Positions 8,594 through 18,359 of a stretch of DNA of 57,067 nucleotides are shown one piece after another. Under the pieces are notes generated by a model. That model searched no databases and had not been told where the DNA came from. It was given only the letters and a program-made list of their open reading frames with translations. The first letter of the stretch is position 1. Each line of letters opens with the position of its first letter. Position numbers and translations under genes: made by a program. The stretch is from Gemmatimonadota bacterium (GTDB lineage Bacteria > Latescibacterota > UBA2968 > UBA8231): NCBI GenBank assembly GCA_009840005.1, contig VXOR01000109.1, positions 9,059-66,125 of the forward strand. Reading direction: 5' to 3'.

Positions 8594-9448
8594 TTACTCG
8601 GAGTAATCGTACTTCCGATTGCGGCTGATGTAGTCGATTGGTCCATCGACAAATTCTGCTACCGTTTCCAACGCACTATCTGCAAACAAATTTTCCGTCC
8701 CCTTGGGAAACAACAGCGGCTTTTTCGTGTGCCACCAGTGCGCCCAGTGGATCATGGCGATCATCGGGCGGGGCTGGTCGGTGAGGTTGGGCATGCCGCG
8801 ATGCCAGAGGCGCATGTCGCGGATCAGCACGCTGCCGGCGGGCACATTCGGCTGCAAGGGGTTGCACTCGGCGCGGAGGCGTTCTTCAGTTGCGGGTGGC
8901 AGCTTGATGTCGCTGTCGTTGAGGGCGCGGGTGGTGTCTAGGTGGGTGCCGGGCCACAGTTCGGTGCTGCCGTTTTCAGGCGTGGCGTTGACGACGGGTA
9001 CATTGATGACAATGCCGTAGGCCGGCGTCGCCACCGCGAGATTGGGCCAGAGCTGACCGGCGTCAACGTGGAGGGGTTGTTGAGTGGTGTTGGGCAGGCA
9101 GGTGTTGCCGCTGTAGAAAGCGTTTTTGACGCCTTCGCCGAGCACGGCGTGCGTTATTTCGACGACGAGGTCGTTGACTAGCACGTCGCGGAAGAGGTAC
9201 GGCGGAAAGGGCGGCGGGTCTTGTTGCAGGTGGCCGTCGTTGAACTGATAGGGGACGTCGGCGAGGGCGAGGATTTCTTCGACGTCGGCGAGCATGCGCT
9301 CGCGCAGCATTTCGATATGGGAAAGATCAATGGCGCGGTGGAGGACGACGAAGCCATCGTCGCGCAAGGCGGCGACGGCTTGTTGCAGGTGTTCCGGTTT
9401 TAGCTTGCGCGCGCTGTGTTCGGTCGTGCTCAATTCCAGTTCGACCAT
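8594..9448 (-). CDS. Phytanoyl-CoA dioxygenase (PhyH) family protein
   Basis: A 284-residue Fe(II)/2-oxoglutarate-dependent dioxygenase of the PhyH family. Seen: the N-terminal LRDDGFVVLHRAIDLS, the proximal iron ligands in HVDAGQLWPN (H-x-D), the distal ligand in IRDMRLWHRGMPNLT, and a following Arg for 2-oxoglutarate. The ATG is preceded directly by GGATTGCTAT, the terminal sequence of the repeat at 9447, so as with the ABC ATPase the repeat end forms the translation start region. The substrate is unknown. Confidence 0.87.
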   Translation of the reverse strand: MVELELSTTEHSARKLKPEHLQQAVAALRDDGFVVLHRAIDLSHIEMLRERMLADVEEILALADVPYQFNDGHLQQDPPPFPPYLFRDVLVNDLVVEITHAVLGEGVKNAFYSGNTCLPNTTQQPLHVDAGQLWPNLAVATPAYGIVINVPVVNATPENGSTELWPGTHLDTTRALNDSDIKLPPATEERLRAECNPLQPNVPAGSVLIRDMRLWHRGMPNLTDQPRPMIAMIHWAHWWHTKKPLLFPKGTENLFADSALETVAEFVDGPIDYISRNRKYDYSE

Positions 9449-9563
9449 ATAGCAATCCTACATCATTTACAAGGTGATCCGCAGATGGACGCAGATAGAC
9501 GCAGAATAGGATGCACAAGATGGTCCACATCTAGAATCGTTCAAATCATGCCGCATTGCTATA
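9447..9563 (+). repeat. GCAGATGGAC-type repeat, copy 2, with inverted ends
   Basis: The most complete copy. ATATAGCAATCC at 9447-9458 is the inverted counterpart of the right end GCATTGCTATAG at 9553-9562, so the element has terminal inverted repeats. The interior has GTGATCCGCAGATGGACGCAG and the shared AGAATAGGATGCACAAGA and CGTTCAAAT stretches. It lies between two PhyH genes on the minus strand. Confidence 0.85.
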
Positions 9564-9567
9564 GCAT

Positions 9568-10557
9568 TCAGGCGCAGGTGGGGTCTTCGAGCGGCCAGCG
9601 ATTGAACGAGGGGAGGTTTTTGTCAGTCAGTTTTTCTCGTGCGTCATACCACGATTGCGCCCAAGCCTCTGGGTCGCGCAGTTCGCTTTGGGGGTCTTTG
9701 CGGCTGCGGGCGACGAAGCCGGGAAAGAGCGGGCGGCCGGTGGGCTGGTCGGTGGGGTTGTAGCGGAGGTCGAAGCTGATTCGCACCTGCTCGCTGACGT
9801 TGGGCAGCGACGAATGGCAGGTCTGCCGGTGCATGAAGAGCACATCGCCGCGCTTGAGTTCGGCGGTGACAACGCGATCGAGAGCTAGATCTTGGTCGCG
9901 GATAAAGTGGCCGACGCCTTTGAACTGGCAGTGGTGCAACAGCCCGTCGCGGTGGCTGCCGGCTACTACTTCGATACAGCCGTGCTCGCGAAAGGCGTTG
10001 GTCAGCGGCACCCACACGGTGAGCATGTCGGTCTCGTCGGCTTCGGGCAGAACCACGCCGTTGTCCTGATGCCAGGGCGTGGCACCGACGGCGAAGCCAG
10101 CGATGCGGCCGTGGTGGTCTTTGGGGACTCCGGGCAAGTACTGCTCGGGCGGTTTGATGCGGATGTGTTGGACGGGGTTGGAGTAGATTTCCGGGCCGAT
10201 GAGGTTTTCGATGATGTCGAGGAGCTTTTCGTTGCGCAGCATGGCGAAAGCGGCGGGGCCGACGGCGATGGGCGAGTCTAGGCCGATGCCGCCTTGGGGT
10301 AGCGAGATGTCGAAGTGCTGGGCATAGACTTGGCCGGTTTCGTTGTAGATCTGGCAGAGGCGCTCGTCAAAGCCGAGGTCGGCGTATGTAGAGGCGATCT
10401 GCCCTGCGGCGAAAAGCTCGTCGGCGAGCTCGTCGAGGACTTCGTCGTATTCGGCTAAGACGGGATCGATGTCGGCGGTGGGATCGAGGAGGTCTTCGAC
10501 GAGGACGAAGCCGTGTTCGTGGTATTGGTCGAGTTGGGATGGGGTTAGTTGGGGCAT
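9568..10557 (-). CDS. Phytanoyl-CoA dioxygenase (PhyH) family protein
   Basis: A 329-residue PhyH-type dioxygenase, about 45 residues longer than the neighbour at 8594. Seen: YHEHGFVLVEDLL near the N-terminus, iron ligands in PWHQDNGVVLP (H-x-D), VAGSHRDG, and the distal His in FMHRQTCHSSLPN, with Arg in VRISFDLRY. I chose the ATG at 10557 because it has an AGGAA Shine-Dalgarno at good spacing and gives the usual family N-terminus; an in-frame ATG at 10584 is an alternative. Upstream and on the same strand is an aldo/keto reductase. The substrate is unknown. Confidence 0.87.
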   Translation of the reverse strand: MPQLTPSQLDQYHEHGFVLVEDLLDPTADIDPVLAEYDEVLDELADELFAAGQIASTYADLGFDERLCQIYNETGQVYAQHFDISLPQGGIGLDSPIAVGPAAFAMLRNEKLLDIIENLIGPEIYSNPVQHIRIKPPEQYLPGVPKDHHGRIAGFAVGATPWHQDNGVVLPEADETDMLTVWVPLTNAFREHGCIEVVAGSHRDGLLHHCQFKGVGHFIRDQDLALDRVVTAELKRGDVLFMHRQTCHSSLPNVSEQVRISFDLRYNPTDQPTGRPLFPGFVARSRKDPQSELRDPEAWAQSWYDAREKLTDKNLPSFNRWPLEDPTCA

Positions 10558-10741
10558 GGATTGGGTTCCTGTTTGATGTGTCATCGCGCCCTCGGCGTAT
10601 TGGACGCACGAGTGCGATTAACTTCTCAAACCGAATATGATGCACGTTCCACAAGGGGTCAATCAATACGTCGGCCCTGCGGGGAGGCTGAAGCGATGAT
10701 TGGCGGTTACAACCCCAGCCCCTTCGTGACAGTTGGAGACT

Positions 10742-11755
10742 TCAGATCCGCGTCCGCCCTTGATAGATGAGAGGATGAACAATCCCAACCTCCTCTATCG
10801 CAGCGTTGAGATCGTCCGGGAGTACTCCACGAAGCGCAGCAGACATATTGAATTCGACTTCTTGGAGATTACTGAAACCAACAACGATGGACTGTTGCTT
10901 TTGCTCGGAAAGCATCCAGCGGATACAGAGTTCTGCCATGGGAATATCCGCGTCCGCATGAATATCAAGGAACCTGAAATAGGACGCCTTGAAAATCTCG
11001 TCCATCCAATCGGGAGGACTCTCCCGCCATGCGTTTTGGGGAACGGCAAGCCAACCTTTCATCAATGGTGCACCGATCACAACGCCTACCTGTAGGTCTT
11101 GAGCAGTCGGGAACAGGAATTCAACAGCGTTTCTGAAAACCGGGTTGAACTGATGCGCTGTCATGACAGAATCAACCTTGATCACTTTCAGGATTCGCGC
11201 CAACACGCGTGCATTCTTGGCCGTCAATCCGATAAAACGGGCCTTGCCGCTACGCTTCGCATCTACGAGGAATTTGACCGCCGGCGCATTGGAGAAGTCG
11301 TAGTCTGTGTCATCCTCAATGAGTGCACTCCAATCCCCCGCATCTTCATTTTCGGGGATATCGTCAGTCCACCATTTCATGTAGTCCGCTTCGTGAATCT
11401 GAATGATGTCCACGTAATCGGTCTGAAGTCGCTTGAGGGAATTCTCGAATTGCTCCATGAGCTGGTCGGCGCTGCGATGACCCTCTAAGCGGTAGCGCTC
11501 ACGGTTTGTAAATCCCACTTTGGTAGCAAGGATGACCTTGTCTCGTTTTCCTTTCAAGGCGGCTCCCAGCATCGTTTCATCCCTGCCGTCCCCGTAGTTT
11601 GCGGCTGTGTCGAAATAGTTCACGTCGTGGTCAATCGCATAATCCACACAACGATTCACACCATCCTGCCCTTGACCGGCCATAAAACCAGAGCCGAGTC
11701 CGAGCTCACTGACGTTGAGACCTGTCTTACCTAGTATGCGTGTTTTCATTGCCAT
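10742..11755 (-). CDS. Aldo/keto reductase
   Basis: An NAD(P)H-dependent oxidoreductase of the aldo/keto reductase superfamily, about 337 residues. Seen: the catalytic tetrad in FDTAANYGDG (Asp, Tyr), LATKVGF (Lys) and IIQIHEADY (His), and a C-terminal cofactor-binding VVGFSNLQE. The ATG at 11755 gives the standard N-terminus (MKTRILGKTGLNVSELGLG follows two residues later); a GTG 39 bp upstream would add an atypical leader and has a Shine-Dalgarno placed too close. Base composition is somewhat lower in GC than the flanking PhyH genes. The substrate is unknown. Confidence 0.88.
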   Translation of the reverse strand: MAMKTRILGKTGLNVSELGLGSGFMAGQGQDGVNRCVDYAIDHDVNYFDTAANYGDGRDETMLGAALKGKRDKVILATKVGFTNRERYRLEGHRSADQLMEQFENSLKRLQTDYVDIIQIHEADYMKWWTDDIPENEDAGDWSALIEDDTDYDFSNAPAVKFLVDAKRSGKARFIGLTAKNARVLARILKVIKVDSVMTAHQFNPVFRNAVEFLFPTAQDLQVGVVIGAPLMKGWLAVPQNAWRESPPDWMDEIFKASYFRFLDIHADADIPMAELCIRWMLSEQKQQSIVVGFSNLQEVEFNMSAALRGVLPDDLNAAIEEVGIVHPLIYQGRTRI

Positions 11756-12005
11756 TGTTTGTTCTCGTATTGATTCCTCAGCCCGAAGTAACACTCCCCT
11801 CAGCAGTACTCCAAATGTAGTGGGTTTCAGTGCTTATTCAACCCAACACGGGGCCGGGCTCGCCTCGCGGCCATTTTACTCAATTGAGCATCTATATCAG
11901 TTTTACTTAGAATATCAGTTCGTATCCGATGGCTCACTCGCTCAATAAGCAGCGTGTAACAGGTCCACTTAGGCTAACGTTCCTTTACCCTGATTGGAGT
12001 CCAAC

Positions 12006-13229
12006 ATGAAACTCAACCGCGACGAATTTCTGGAAACCGGCTACCTCATTGTCAAGGAAGCCGTGCCACGCGACAAACTCGAACGCGTCCGGCAGGCGTA
12101 CGAGACGCTCGTCAACCGCCAGCGCGAGAACTGGAAGGCCGAGCGTGCGACAGGCGACCCGCCTGGGGGCGTTTGGGAGACCGGGGCGCAGCCTCGCCTG
12201 CAACTGTCAAGGGCGCCGCTCGTCAATCAGATCGACCCGAAGACCGCGCCGGCGGTCGAGGTTTGGCTCGAGGAGAACATCCACGGAGTTAGCACAGAGC
12301 TCCTCGGCATAGCGGACGGGGCCGTCACAGAGATGATGATGATGTGCAATCCCGTCCGGGACCACGGCCCGGCGAAGTGGCACCGCGATCTTCACCCCAT
12401 CGACACTGCGCCGCTCCAGGGCTATATCGACGACATCCTCGAAGGAGGCCCGCGCTACGTCCAGTGGAACATCCCGCTCTACGACGACAGCGTCCTGTGG
12501 GTGGTGCCGGGCAGTCATCTGCGGCTGAACACACCCGAAGAGAACGAAGTGATGTTGGAAGCCTCCCCTCGCCCGCTGCCCACTGGCGTGCAGACTCATC
12601 TTGAAGCCGGTGACGGCGTCGTCTATATCCTCCCGATTCTCCACTGGGGCAGCAATTACAGCCCCAAGATGCGGCGAACCGTTCACGGTGGCTTCTCGAC
12701 CTTTACTTCGATAGACGACCTTTCGTTTGCTGAACACATCTCCGCAGACGCACAGACGGCGTTCACGCGCTGGAACGACCGCAGCGAGCAGATGAAGCAG
12801 CATACGGAATTGGCGCTGCGGGCCGTTGTCGCGGGAGATGGGGCCGCGTATCTGAGTGCTTTGGATGGCCTCCATCCGGAGCGGGCCGAGAAGGGCAGAA
12901 TGCTATCAACGGTCTTCCTGTGCAAGGCCGCACTGGCGATTCGACTGCACAAGGATCCACCGCTCAGTGGAATCGACGAGGATCTCCAACGTCGCGTTCT
13001 GGGGAAGCACCCCATTACGCTCAACTGGGGGCCGGAGTTCGCGGGTCGATTCACCTCGGATGAGGCGCGCTTGCTGTGGGATCGCTTCAGTCCGCTCGAG
13101 GATCTGCTGCAAGCGGACGAGGAACACTTTGTGCCGGGCTTCCAAGCCGCCCCGATGAAGCACTACTTCAACGAGATGCCCGCGGATTACGGTACGGCGG
13201 ACTTCATCACTAGTTGGAAGGCCGCGTGA
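12006..13229 (+). CDS. Phytanoyl-CoA dioxygenase family protein with long C-terminal part
   Basis: A 407-residue protein. The first about 250 residues are a PhyH-type dioxygenase domain: FLETGYLIVKEAV at the N-terminus, iron ligands in WHRDLHP (H-x-D), VPGSHLRLN, and the distal His in ILPILHWGSNYS followed by Arg in MRRTVHGGF. The roughly 150-residue C-terminal part is not typical of the family. The ATG at 12006 is chosen because GGAG sits 9 bp upstream; the frame extends to a TTG at 11994 without support. A Gfo/Idh/MocA gene follows after a large palindrome. Confidence 0.83.
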   Translation: MKLNRDEFLETGYLIVKEAVPRDKLERVRQAYETLVNRQRENWKAERATGDPPGGVWETGAQPRLQLSRAPLVNQIDPKTAPAVEVWLEENIHGVSTELLGIADGAVTEMMMMCNPVRDHGPAKWHRDLHPIDTAPLQGYIDDILEGGPRYVQWNIPLYDDSVLWVVPGSHLRLNTPEENEVMLEASPRPLPTGVQTHLEAGDGVVYILPILHWGSNYSPKMRRTVHGGFSTFTSIDDLSFAEHISADAQTAFTRWNDRSEQMKQHTELALRAVVAGDGAAYLSALDGLHPERAEKGRMLSTVFLCKAALAIRLHKDPPLSGIDEDLQRRVLGKHPITLNWGPEFAGRFTSDEARLLWDRFSPLEDLLQADEEHFVPGFQAAPMKHYFNEMPADYGTADFITSWKAA

Positions 13230-13261
13230 TCTTAGAGGCCCTAACCAAACTGGATGTCGCG

Positions 13262-13325
13262 GCCCCCTTCGACAGGCTCAGGGGCGTGCTTTCGCTGAGT
13301 CGGCCCCTGAGCCTGTCGAAGGGGC
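13262..13325. repeat. Large intergenic palindrome with CTTCGACAGGCTCAG arms
   Basis: Arms of about 23 bp (13262-13285 and 13303-13325) are complementary except for one extra C, with a 17-nt loop. The arm core CTTCGACAGGCTCAG is closely related to the core of the 24-bp element found inside genes. As RNA it would fold into a very stable hairpin, possibly protecting or terminating the upstream PhyH transcript. Confidence 0.9.
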
Positions 13326-13373
13326 ATGACAGGTTAGAGGCTCTTAGCCAACTCAACCAGGAGAAAAACGAAA

Positions 13374-14393
13374 ATGAGCCAACTCAGCATCGGCGTCGCC
13401 GGGCTTGGCCACGGCAGAACGCTGCTTGGTGCCAATCAGCCGGAAAACAGCAGCTTACCGGTTCGCGTCACCGCTTTGTGCGACACGCGGCAGGACAAGC
13501 TCGAAGCGCTCGGCCGCGAATTCGGGATCGACGCTCTGACATCTGATTTCGACGAGCTGGTCGCGCGCAGCGACCTCGATATCATCGGCATCTACACGCC
13601 TGGACCGCTTCACGCGCAACAGATCCTGACCGCGCTCGACGCGGGCAAGCACGTGATGGTCACCAAGTCGATGGTGTACACGATGGAAGAGATCGAACAG
13701 GTTGTGGAAGCTGTTGACCGGTCGGGCAAAGTGCTGCTCGTCACGCAGAGTCTGCGCGGGAGGTATGACTTCATCGAGGCGAAGCGCGCCTGCGACGCCG
13801 GCGAGATCGGCGAACTCTTCATGGCCGAGTCCCACTACGTTCACGACCTCCGCCCGGTCTATGACTACTCCCCTTGGCGGGTCGAGATGCCGCAAGACCT
13901 GATCTTGGGCGGTGCTTGCCACCCAATCGATCTTTTGCGCTGGTTCATGGGCGACATTGACGAAGTCCACTGTTACGGGTTGCGCAGCGGCGTCGCGCCG
14001 GAATATCCCCAGGAGGACAACTTCGTCATCAACGTGAAGTTTACATCCGGCAAGATCGGACGCATTGCGAACTTCCTCGGCATCGTACACCCGCACGATG
14101 TCCCGACGAACAGCTTGGCCGTTTACGGAACTCGTGGCACTATTCTCAATGGCGCAAAGAGCCTCGATCCCACCGGCGACCTGCCCTCGCGCAAAGTCAC
14201 CACCGAGTTCTCATCGGAGCGAGGTCACGCCAGCGAGATGATCGTCATGCTGCGGCACATGGCCGATTGCGTCCTGAACGGCGCAAAGCCTTGGGTCGGC
14301 GTCCGCGAGGGGGCTAGGGTCGTCGCCACAGGACTAGCGTGTTGGGATTCGCTCAGGTCGGGGGTGCCGGAGAAGGTGCGGAATGACTTCTGA
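13374..14393 (+). CDS. Gfo/Idh/MocA family oxidoreductase
   Basis: A 339-residue NAD(P)-dependent sugar or inositol oxidoreductase-like protein. Seen: the N-terminal Rossmann segment IGVAGLGHGRTLLG, VTALCDTRQDKLE, IYTPGPLHAQQILTAL, and C-terminal GGACHPIDLLRWFMGD. Odd: the usual E-K-P around the catalytic Lys is T-K-S here (HVMVTKSMV); Lys is kept. A Shine-Dalgarno (AGGAG) precedes the ATG. It may work with the PhyH gene upstream, but the palindrome between them could end that transcript. The substrate is unknown. Confidence 0.87.
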   Translation: MSQLSIGVAGLGHGRTLLGANQPENSSLPVRVTALCDTRQDKLEALGREFGIDALTSDFDELVARSDLDIIGIYTPGPLHAQQILTALDAGKHVMVTKSMVYTMEEIEQVVEAVDRSGKVLLVTQSLRGRYDFIEAKRACDAGEIGELFMAESHYVHDLRPVYDYSPWRVEMPQDLILGGACHPIDLLRWFMGDIDEVHCYGLRSGVAPEYPQEDNFVINVKFTSGKIGRIANFLGIVHPHDVPTNSLAVYGTRGTILNGAKSLDPTGDLPSRKVTTEFSSERGHASEMIVMLRHMADCVLNGAKPWVGVREGARVVATGLACWDSLRSGVPEKVRNDF

Positions 14394-14458
14394 ACCCATC
14401 TCAAGGCACCGGGTTGTTTCGGTTGTCTTTCTAGGGTCTTGAAGAGTGGCCTTGTCGC

Positions 14459-16006
14459 TTACGCCTGCTCTACATCAAACGCCGCTAGGTTGCGCTCGTC
14501 CTTGCTGAACTCCACGGCGATCAGGTAGATAGGCTGCCCCAAGCCGCGATACTTGTCGGCATATCGTCGCTCCTTCAACTGCGCCATCGCCGCCCCCGCC
14601 GACGCCAACTCCACCACCTTGAACTCGAACAGATAGACACAGCCGTTGAACAGCACCGCCATGTCCAACCGGCCGTGGCTGCTGCTATCCTCCACCCGAA
14701 TATCCAAGCCCAAGCCGGCGAAATAGGAGTAGAACACGCTGGCGTAGTAGCCTTCGTACTGCGCAATGTCGTTGTTGCGATACCACTCGTAGGGAATGCT
14801 GGCAAAAAAAGCGTGGAATAGGGTCTCTAATCCGGCGAAGTCATTCACTTCCAACAGCCGATACAAGCGTCTGCTGTTGGCCGTCTGTCGCGTGGTGTCC
14901 TTCACCAAGTAACGCAGCAGGCTGCGGTTGAGGCTCTGCCGCACCTCGCGGTTGGGATAGCCCAACTGATAGAGCATCTCGCCGCCGAGGTCCTCCGCGT
15001 CGAGAATCGTCAGGTAGCCGGTCTGGAACAGCAACGCTTCGGTGGCGATGTCATCGACATCAAAGGTCGAAAGCAGGGCGTCGCTGCCTTCCATCTCGTC
15101 CAAGTCCAAGGAACGGATGTGGCGTTGGCAGAGGGTTTCCACCAGAAACGTCGGCGTCCCGGTCTCAAACCAATAGGCGGCGAAGCGGCGGCGGCGAAAC
15201 AGCAGCAGAATGTCGAAGGGATTATACACCTTCTCGTCGCCGAGCCAACTGTAGCCGTTGTACCAGTCGCGGATCTGGTCGCGGTCGAGGCCCGGTAACT
15301 CCGGCGCGAACACTGCGTCTAGATCGGCGTCGGTGTACCCACAGAGAGCCGAGTATTCAGGCTCGAGCGTAATATCGGTGAGATTGTTGAGGCCGGAAAA
15401 CAAGCTGACTTTGGAAAACTTGCTGACGCCGGTGATGAAGGTGAAGCGGATGTGGGCGTCGCTAGCCTTAATAATCGCGTATAGGCCGCGCAGAAAGTCG
15501 CGGTTGGCGCGGGCGATGTCTGGCACTTCCAAGGCGTCCAAGATCGGCTTGTCGTACTCGTCAACCAGCACCGCCACCGGCTGTCCGACGCGGTCGTGCA
15601 GGGCCTCTAGCAGAAAGGCAAAACGACCCGGGGCCGTGGCGTACTCGGAAACGACCCCGGCTCGGCGTTCGGCCGCAGCGAGTTGCTCCATGAGCGCAGC
15701 CTCCACATAGCCGGGCTCTTTGAAGTTGCCGCCGCTAAAGTCCAGTCGTACCACTGGATGGCGCACCGACCAGTCCCAGCGGTCGTGGATGTACAATCCC
15801 TCGAACAGCGATTCGTTGCCCTCGAACAGTTCCTTGAGCGTGTCCACGAACAAGCTCTTGCCAAAGCGTCGTGGACGCGACAAAAAATAATGCGAGCCCT
15901 CGTCGAGCAGCCGACAGATGTAGGCCGTTTTATCGACGTAGTAGCTATTATCTGTGCGCAGCTTGCCGAAGGCCTGAATGCCGATGGGGAGTCTGCGTCT
16001 GGTCAT
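14459..16006 (-). CDS. AAA-ATPase-like / PD-(D/E)XK nuclease-like protein
   Basis: A 515-residue member of the family combining an AAA-ATPase-like domain with a C-terminal PD-(D/E)XK-type domain, common in accessory regions of diverse bacteria and without an established function. Seen: the N-terminal YVDKTAYICRLLDEGSHYFL, a Walker A-like RPRRFGKSLFVDTL, Walker B AVLVDEYDKPI, and near the C-terminus RLDMAVLFNGCVYLFEFKVV, with Asp then E-x-K of the nuclease core. The full length looks intact. It is convergent with the Gfo/Idh/MocA gene and divergent from the dehydrogenase gene. Confidence 0.85.
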   Translation of the reverse strand: MTRRRLPIGIQAFGKLRTDNSYYVDKTAYICRLLDEGSHYFLSRPRRFGKSLFVDTLKELFEGNESLFEGLYIHDRWDWSVRHPVVRLDFSGGNFKEPGYVEAALMEQLAAAERRAGVVSEYATAPGRFAFLLEALHDRVGQPVAVLVDEYDKPILDALEVPDIARANRDFLRGLYAIIKASDAHIRFTFITGVSKFSKVSLFSGLNNLTDITLEPEYSALCGYTDADLDAVFAPELPGLDRDQIRDWYNGYSWLGDEKVYNPFDILLLFRRRRFAAYWFETGTPTFLVETLCQRHIRSLDLDEMEGSDALLSTFDVDDIATEALLFQTGYLTILDAEDLGGEMLYQLGYPNREVRQSLNRSLLRYLVKDTTRQTANSRRLYRLLEVNDFAGLETLFHAFFASIPYEWYRNNDIAQYEGYYASVFYSYFAGLGLDIRVEDSSSHGRLDMAVLFNGCVYLFEFKVVELASAGAAMAQLKERRYADKYRGLGQPIYLIAVEFSKDERNLAAFDVEQA

Positions 16007-16225
16007 GGCGCACCTTAATGTTCGACAATGAATAGATTCTATGTTAAAATATGCCGTCGCCTAGACCGATAGACAAGGACTGCGAGTTCAATCTATCCGA
16101 CAAGTTGTTGAATATATTGAATTTATGACTAAACATTGGTTCTCCGCGTAAAGCGCCTCATGGACATCCGCATGGTGAGATTCTGGCGCTCGCAATAAGA
16201 AAATCGCTATAGAGGGGAGACTTTC

Positions 16226-17215
16226 ATGCCCGTTTCTGTTCCCGAAGACGCTAGGCGCATCATGCCTGATGTGTTGCGCGATTTTACCACGGAAGTGTTG
16301 CGCAAAGTCCATTTGCCCGCTGACGATGCTGAGTTGATTGCGCGCTATCTGGTAGATGTGGATTTGCGCGGGGTGGTCTCGCACGGCACGCGCCAGTTGC
16401 AACGGTATGTAGCTGAGTTTAGAGAGGGGCGCATTAACCCACATCCCGAAATCGCCCAAATCATGGATGCCCCTTCAATGGCAATTTTTGACGGCGATGG
16501 CGGTGCGGGTTACTTGGTGGCAACGCAGGCGACAGAGGCGGTCATTGAAAAGGCGCAAGCAAATGGCATTGCCGTTGCGTGTACGCGCAATCACGGGCAT
16601 GTGGGCAGCGTGGGGATTTATGCGCGGCTGGCGCTGGCGCGCGACTTGGCGACCTTTTCCGTGGCGGGAGGTGTTGCTTGGGAGAAACCGACGGAGCCTG
16701 ATGCAACGGTGTGGGATGCGATGGGTGCCCCGCCGATGTGTTTTGGCATTCCAACGGCAGAAGGGCCGCCGTTTGTGCTGGATATGAATGCGAACATGTT
16801 GAAAGACCGCAGCAAACTCGCCGAGGCACTGCAGACATTTCCAGACTTTGTTTTTAAGAGTTTGGGGATGCGATTTACGTCGTGGTTCTTGGCGGGCATT
16901 TTAGCGGGCACGGCGACGCCCGAATCGAGCAGACCAAAATTTTCGAGTGCCACGCGGGCATTTACGATTGTGGCGATTGATGTGGCGCGGTTGGGCGATT
17001 TGGAGGCTTATAAGGCAGAGCTTGCGCGCATTTTGCGCGAGAGTCGGTCACTGAACCCCATGCCGGGACTGGCAAGTGCCGAAGTGCCCGGCAGCTTGGA
17101 ATGGCAGCGCGAGCAGACGCGAGAGCATAGTGGTATTCCACTGACCGAAGATCATCTCGACATGTTGCAGCGCATTGCCGCGGAGGTAAATGTCCTCGTT
17201 CCTTGGGAGTCATAG
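16226..17215 (+). CDS. Malate/L-lactate dehydrogenase family (Ldh_2) oxidoreductase
   Basis: A 329-residue NAD(P)-dependent dehydrogenase of the Ldh_2 family, which includes malate, ureidoglycolate and 2,3-diketogulonate reductases. Seen: VDLRGVVSHGTRQLQRY near residue 50 with the conserved His-Gly, the glycine-rich DGDGGAGYL, RNHGHVGSVG, and FVLDMNAN. A good Shine-Dalgarno (GAGGGGAG) precedes the ATG. The gene stands alone between two minus-strand accessory genes. Length is near the family norm; the specific substrate cannot be assigned. Confidence 0.84.
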   Translation: MPVSVPEDARRIMPDVLRDFTTEVLRKVHLPADDAELIARYLVDVDLRGVVSHGTRQLQRYVAEFREGRINPHPEIAQIMDAPSMAIFDGDGGAGYLVATQATEAVIEKAQANGIAVACTRNHGHVGSVGIYARLALARDLATFSVAGGVAWEKPTEPDATVWDAMGAPPMCFGIPTAEGPPFVLDMNANMLKDRSKLAEALQTFPDFVFKSLGMRFTSWFLAGILAGTATPESSRPKFSSATRAFTIVAIDVARLGDLEAYKAELARILRESRSLNPMPGLASAEVPGSLEWQREQTREHSGIPLTEDHLDMLQRIAAEVNVLVPWES

Positions 17216-17264
17216 TGCTTGACTTCGAGTGCCTGCTGGCCTGCTGGTAGGGTGACGCAGAAAC

Positions 17265-18359
17265 TTATTCCGGCTTCCGTGATGTGTTTTGATATGAGGT
17301 TGAAATCAGATTATTTGGTAATAGCCATTTAATTGCTTTCAATGCGCCCCCAACGTTTTCTGGATCTAGTGGGTACCTATCTCGCGGCTTAAGCATATTG
17401 ATATACGCCGAGGGCATTGTCTGAAACTTATTATCTTGGCGTAAATATACCTTATAGCAATAACCATTTGTAGCTATCACCGCTTGGCAGTTAGGAAAAT
17501 CTTCAGAATACGTCTTCGCTTGTTTATGAGCGTAATCTAGGCCAGCACCAAAACTTTTTGTCTCAATAATTGCAACACATTCTTTTTTCCATTCTTCTCT
17601 ATTCTTGCGTTTGCAAGGCTTTCTGAAACAGGCAATGTCTATTTTTCCACCCTTACATTTTAATTCTATTTTTATTTGTTGCTCCGACCATCCAAGGGCT
17701 AAGAGTAAAGGGATAACCAGAAATGTCCTTATTTCATGTTCTCCAAGATCTTCCCATGGATACCCATATTGGTTATAGTAATAATCCGCTAGTAGTCTTA
17801 TTTTAGAAATAGTACTTGTTATTTCATCAGACGAAGATGGTCTTAGTCCCTCTTTTATTAAGAAATTCAAAAGGTCGTCATAGTCTACCTCTCTTGTTTC
17901 CGATGGTTCAGTCGAAGGATCAATAATTCTTCTTGTATCCAATATATCATCGGCAACATCTTTAGGTTTCTGTTTGTTTATGCGTTGTATGGTTCCGATA
18001 TTAAGACCTCTGACCGGTATTGGCTTGCTGGGTTTTTTCCAATCTACGTAACAAAACTCCGGCAAGACCCAACCATCATGATCTAACAGCCATTCTCTAC
18101 GCATCTCTCTATTTTCACGTCCCTCTTCATCTACTACATACCCCTCTTCATCTACATACCCCCTATAAATGCCGTCCCTCTCAACAACAATACCCGCTGC
18201 CTTTATTGCTCTTTTGCCTTGTTTAAGAACCATAATGTCTCCAAGGTTCACATTCTTCTCCTCCAGTCCTCCACCAACAAAGGCTATCCCATATTTCAAG
18301 AATAAATCTGAATAATCTCTCTGATCAGAACCCGCTGATATCTGCCAATAGGTAGGCAT
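17265..18359 (-). CDS. Restriction endonuclease-like protein (HsdR N-terminal-like PD-(D/E)XK), probably acquired
   Basis: About 364 residues. The C-terminal half carries a type I restriction R-subunit N-terminal-like nuclease fold: EHEIRTFLVIPLLLALGW, GGKIDIACF (Asp), CVAIIETKSFGAG (E-x-K) and CQAVIATNGYCYKVY. The N-terminal about 90 residues (MPTYWQISAG...GDIMVLKQG) resemble a small nucleic-acid-binding or PUA-like fold, but that is a guess. The ATG at 18359 has a perfect AGGAGG five bases upstream; the open frame continues to 18431 without support. The gene is clearly richer in A+T than its neighbours and has no methyltransferase beside it, so it looks transferred. Confidence 0.72.
   Translation of the reverse strand: MPTYWQISAGSDQRDYSDLFLKYGIAFVGGGLEEKNVNLGDIMVLKQGKRAIKAAGIVVERDGIYRGYVDEEGYVVDEEGRENREMRREWLLDHDGWVLPEFCYVDWKKPSKPIPVRGLNIGTIQRINKQKPKDVADDILDTRRIIDPSTEPSETREVDYDDLLNFLIKEGLRPSSSDEITSTISKIRLLADYYYNQYGYPWEDLGEHEIRTFLVIPLLLALGWSEQQIKIELKCKGGKIDIACFRKPCKRKNREEWKKECVAIIETKSFGAGLDYAHKQAKTYSEDFPNCQAVIATNGYCYKVYLRQDNKFQTMPSAYINMLKPRDRYPLDPENVGGALKAIKWLLPNNLISTSYQNTSRKPE

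Noticed and set aside
11715..11948. Plus-strand 77-codon frame ending EHLYQFYLEYQFVSDGSLAQ
   Set aside because: The end looks protein-like but the start is antisense to the aldo/keto reductase and no ribosome site is visible; at most a remnant.
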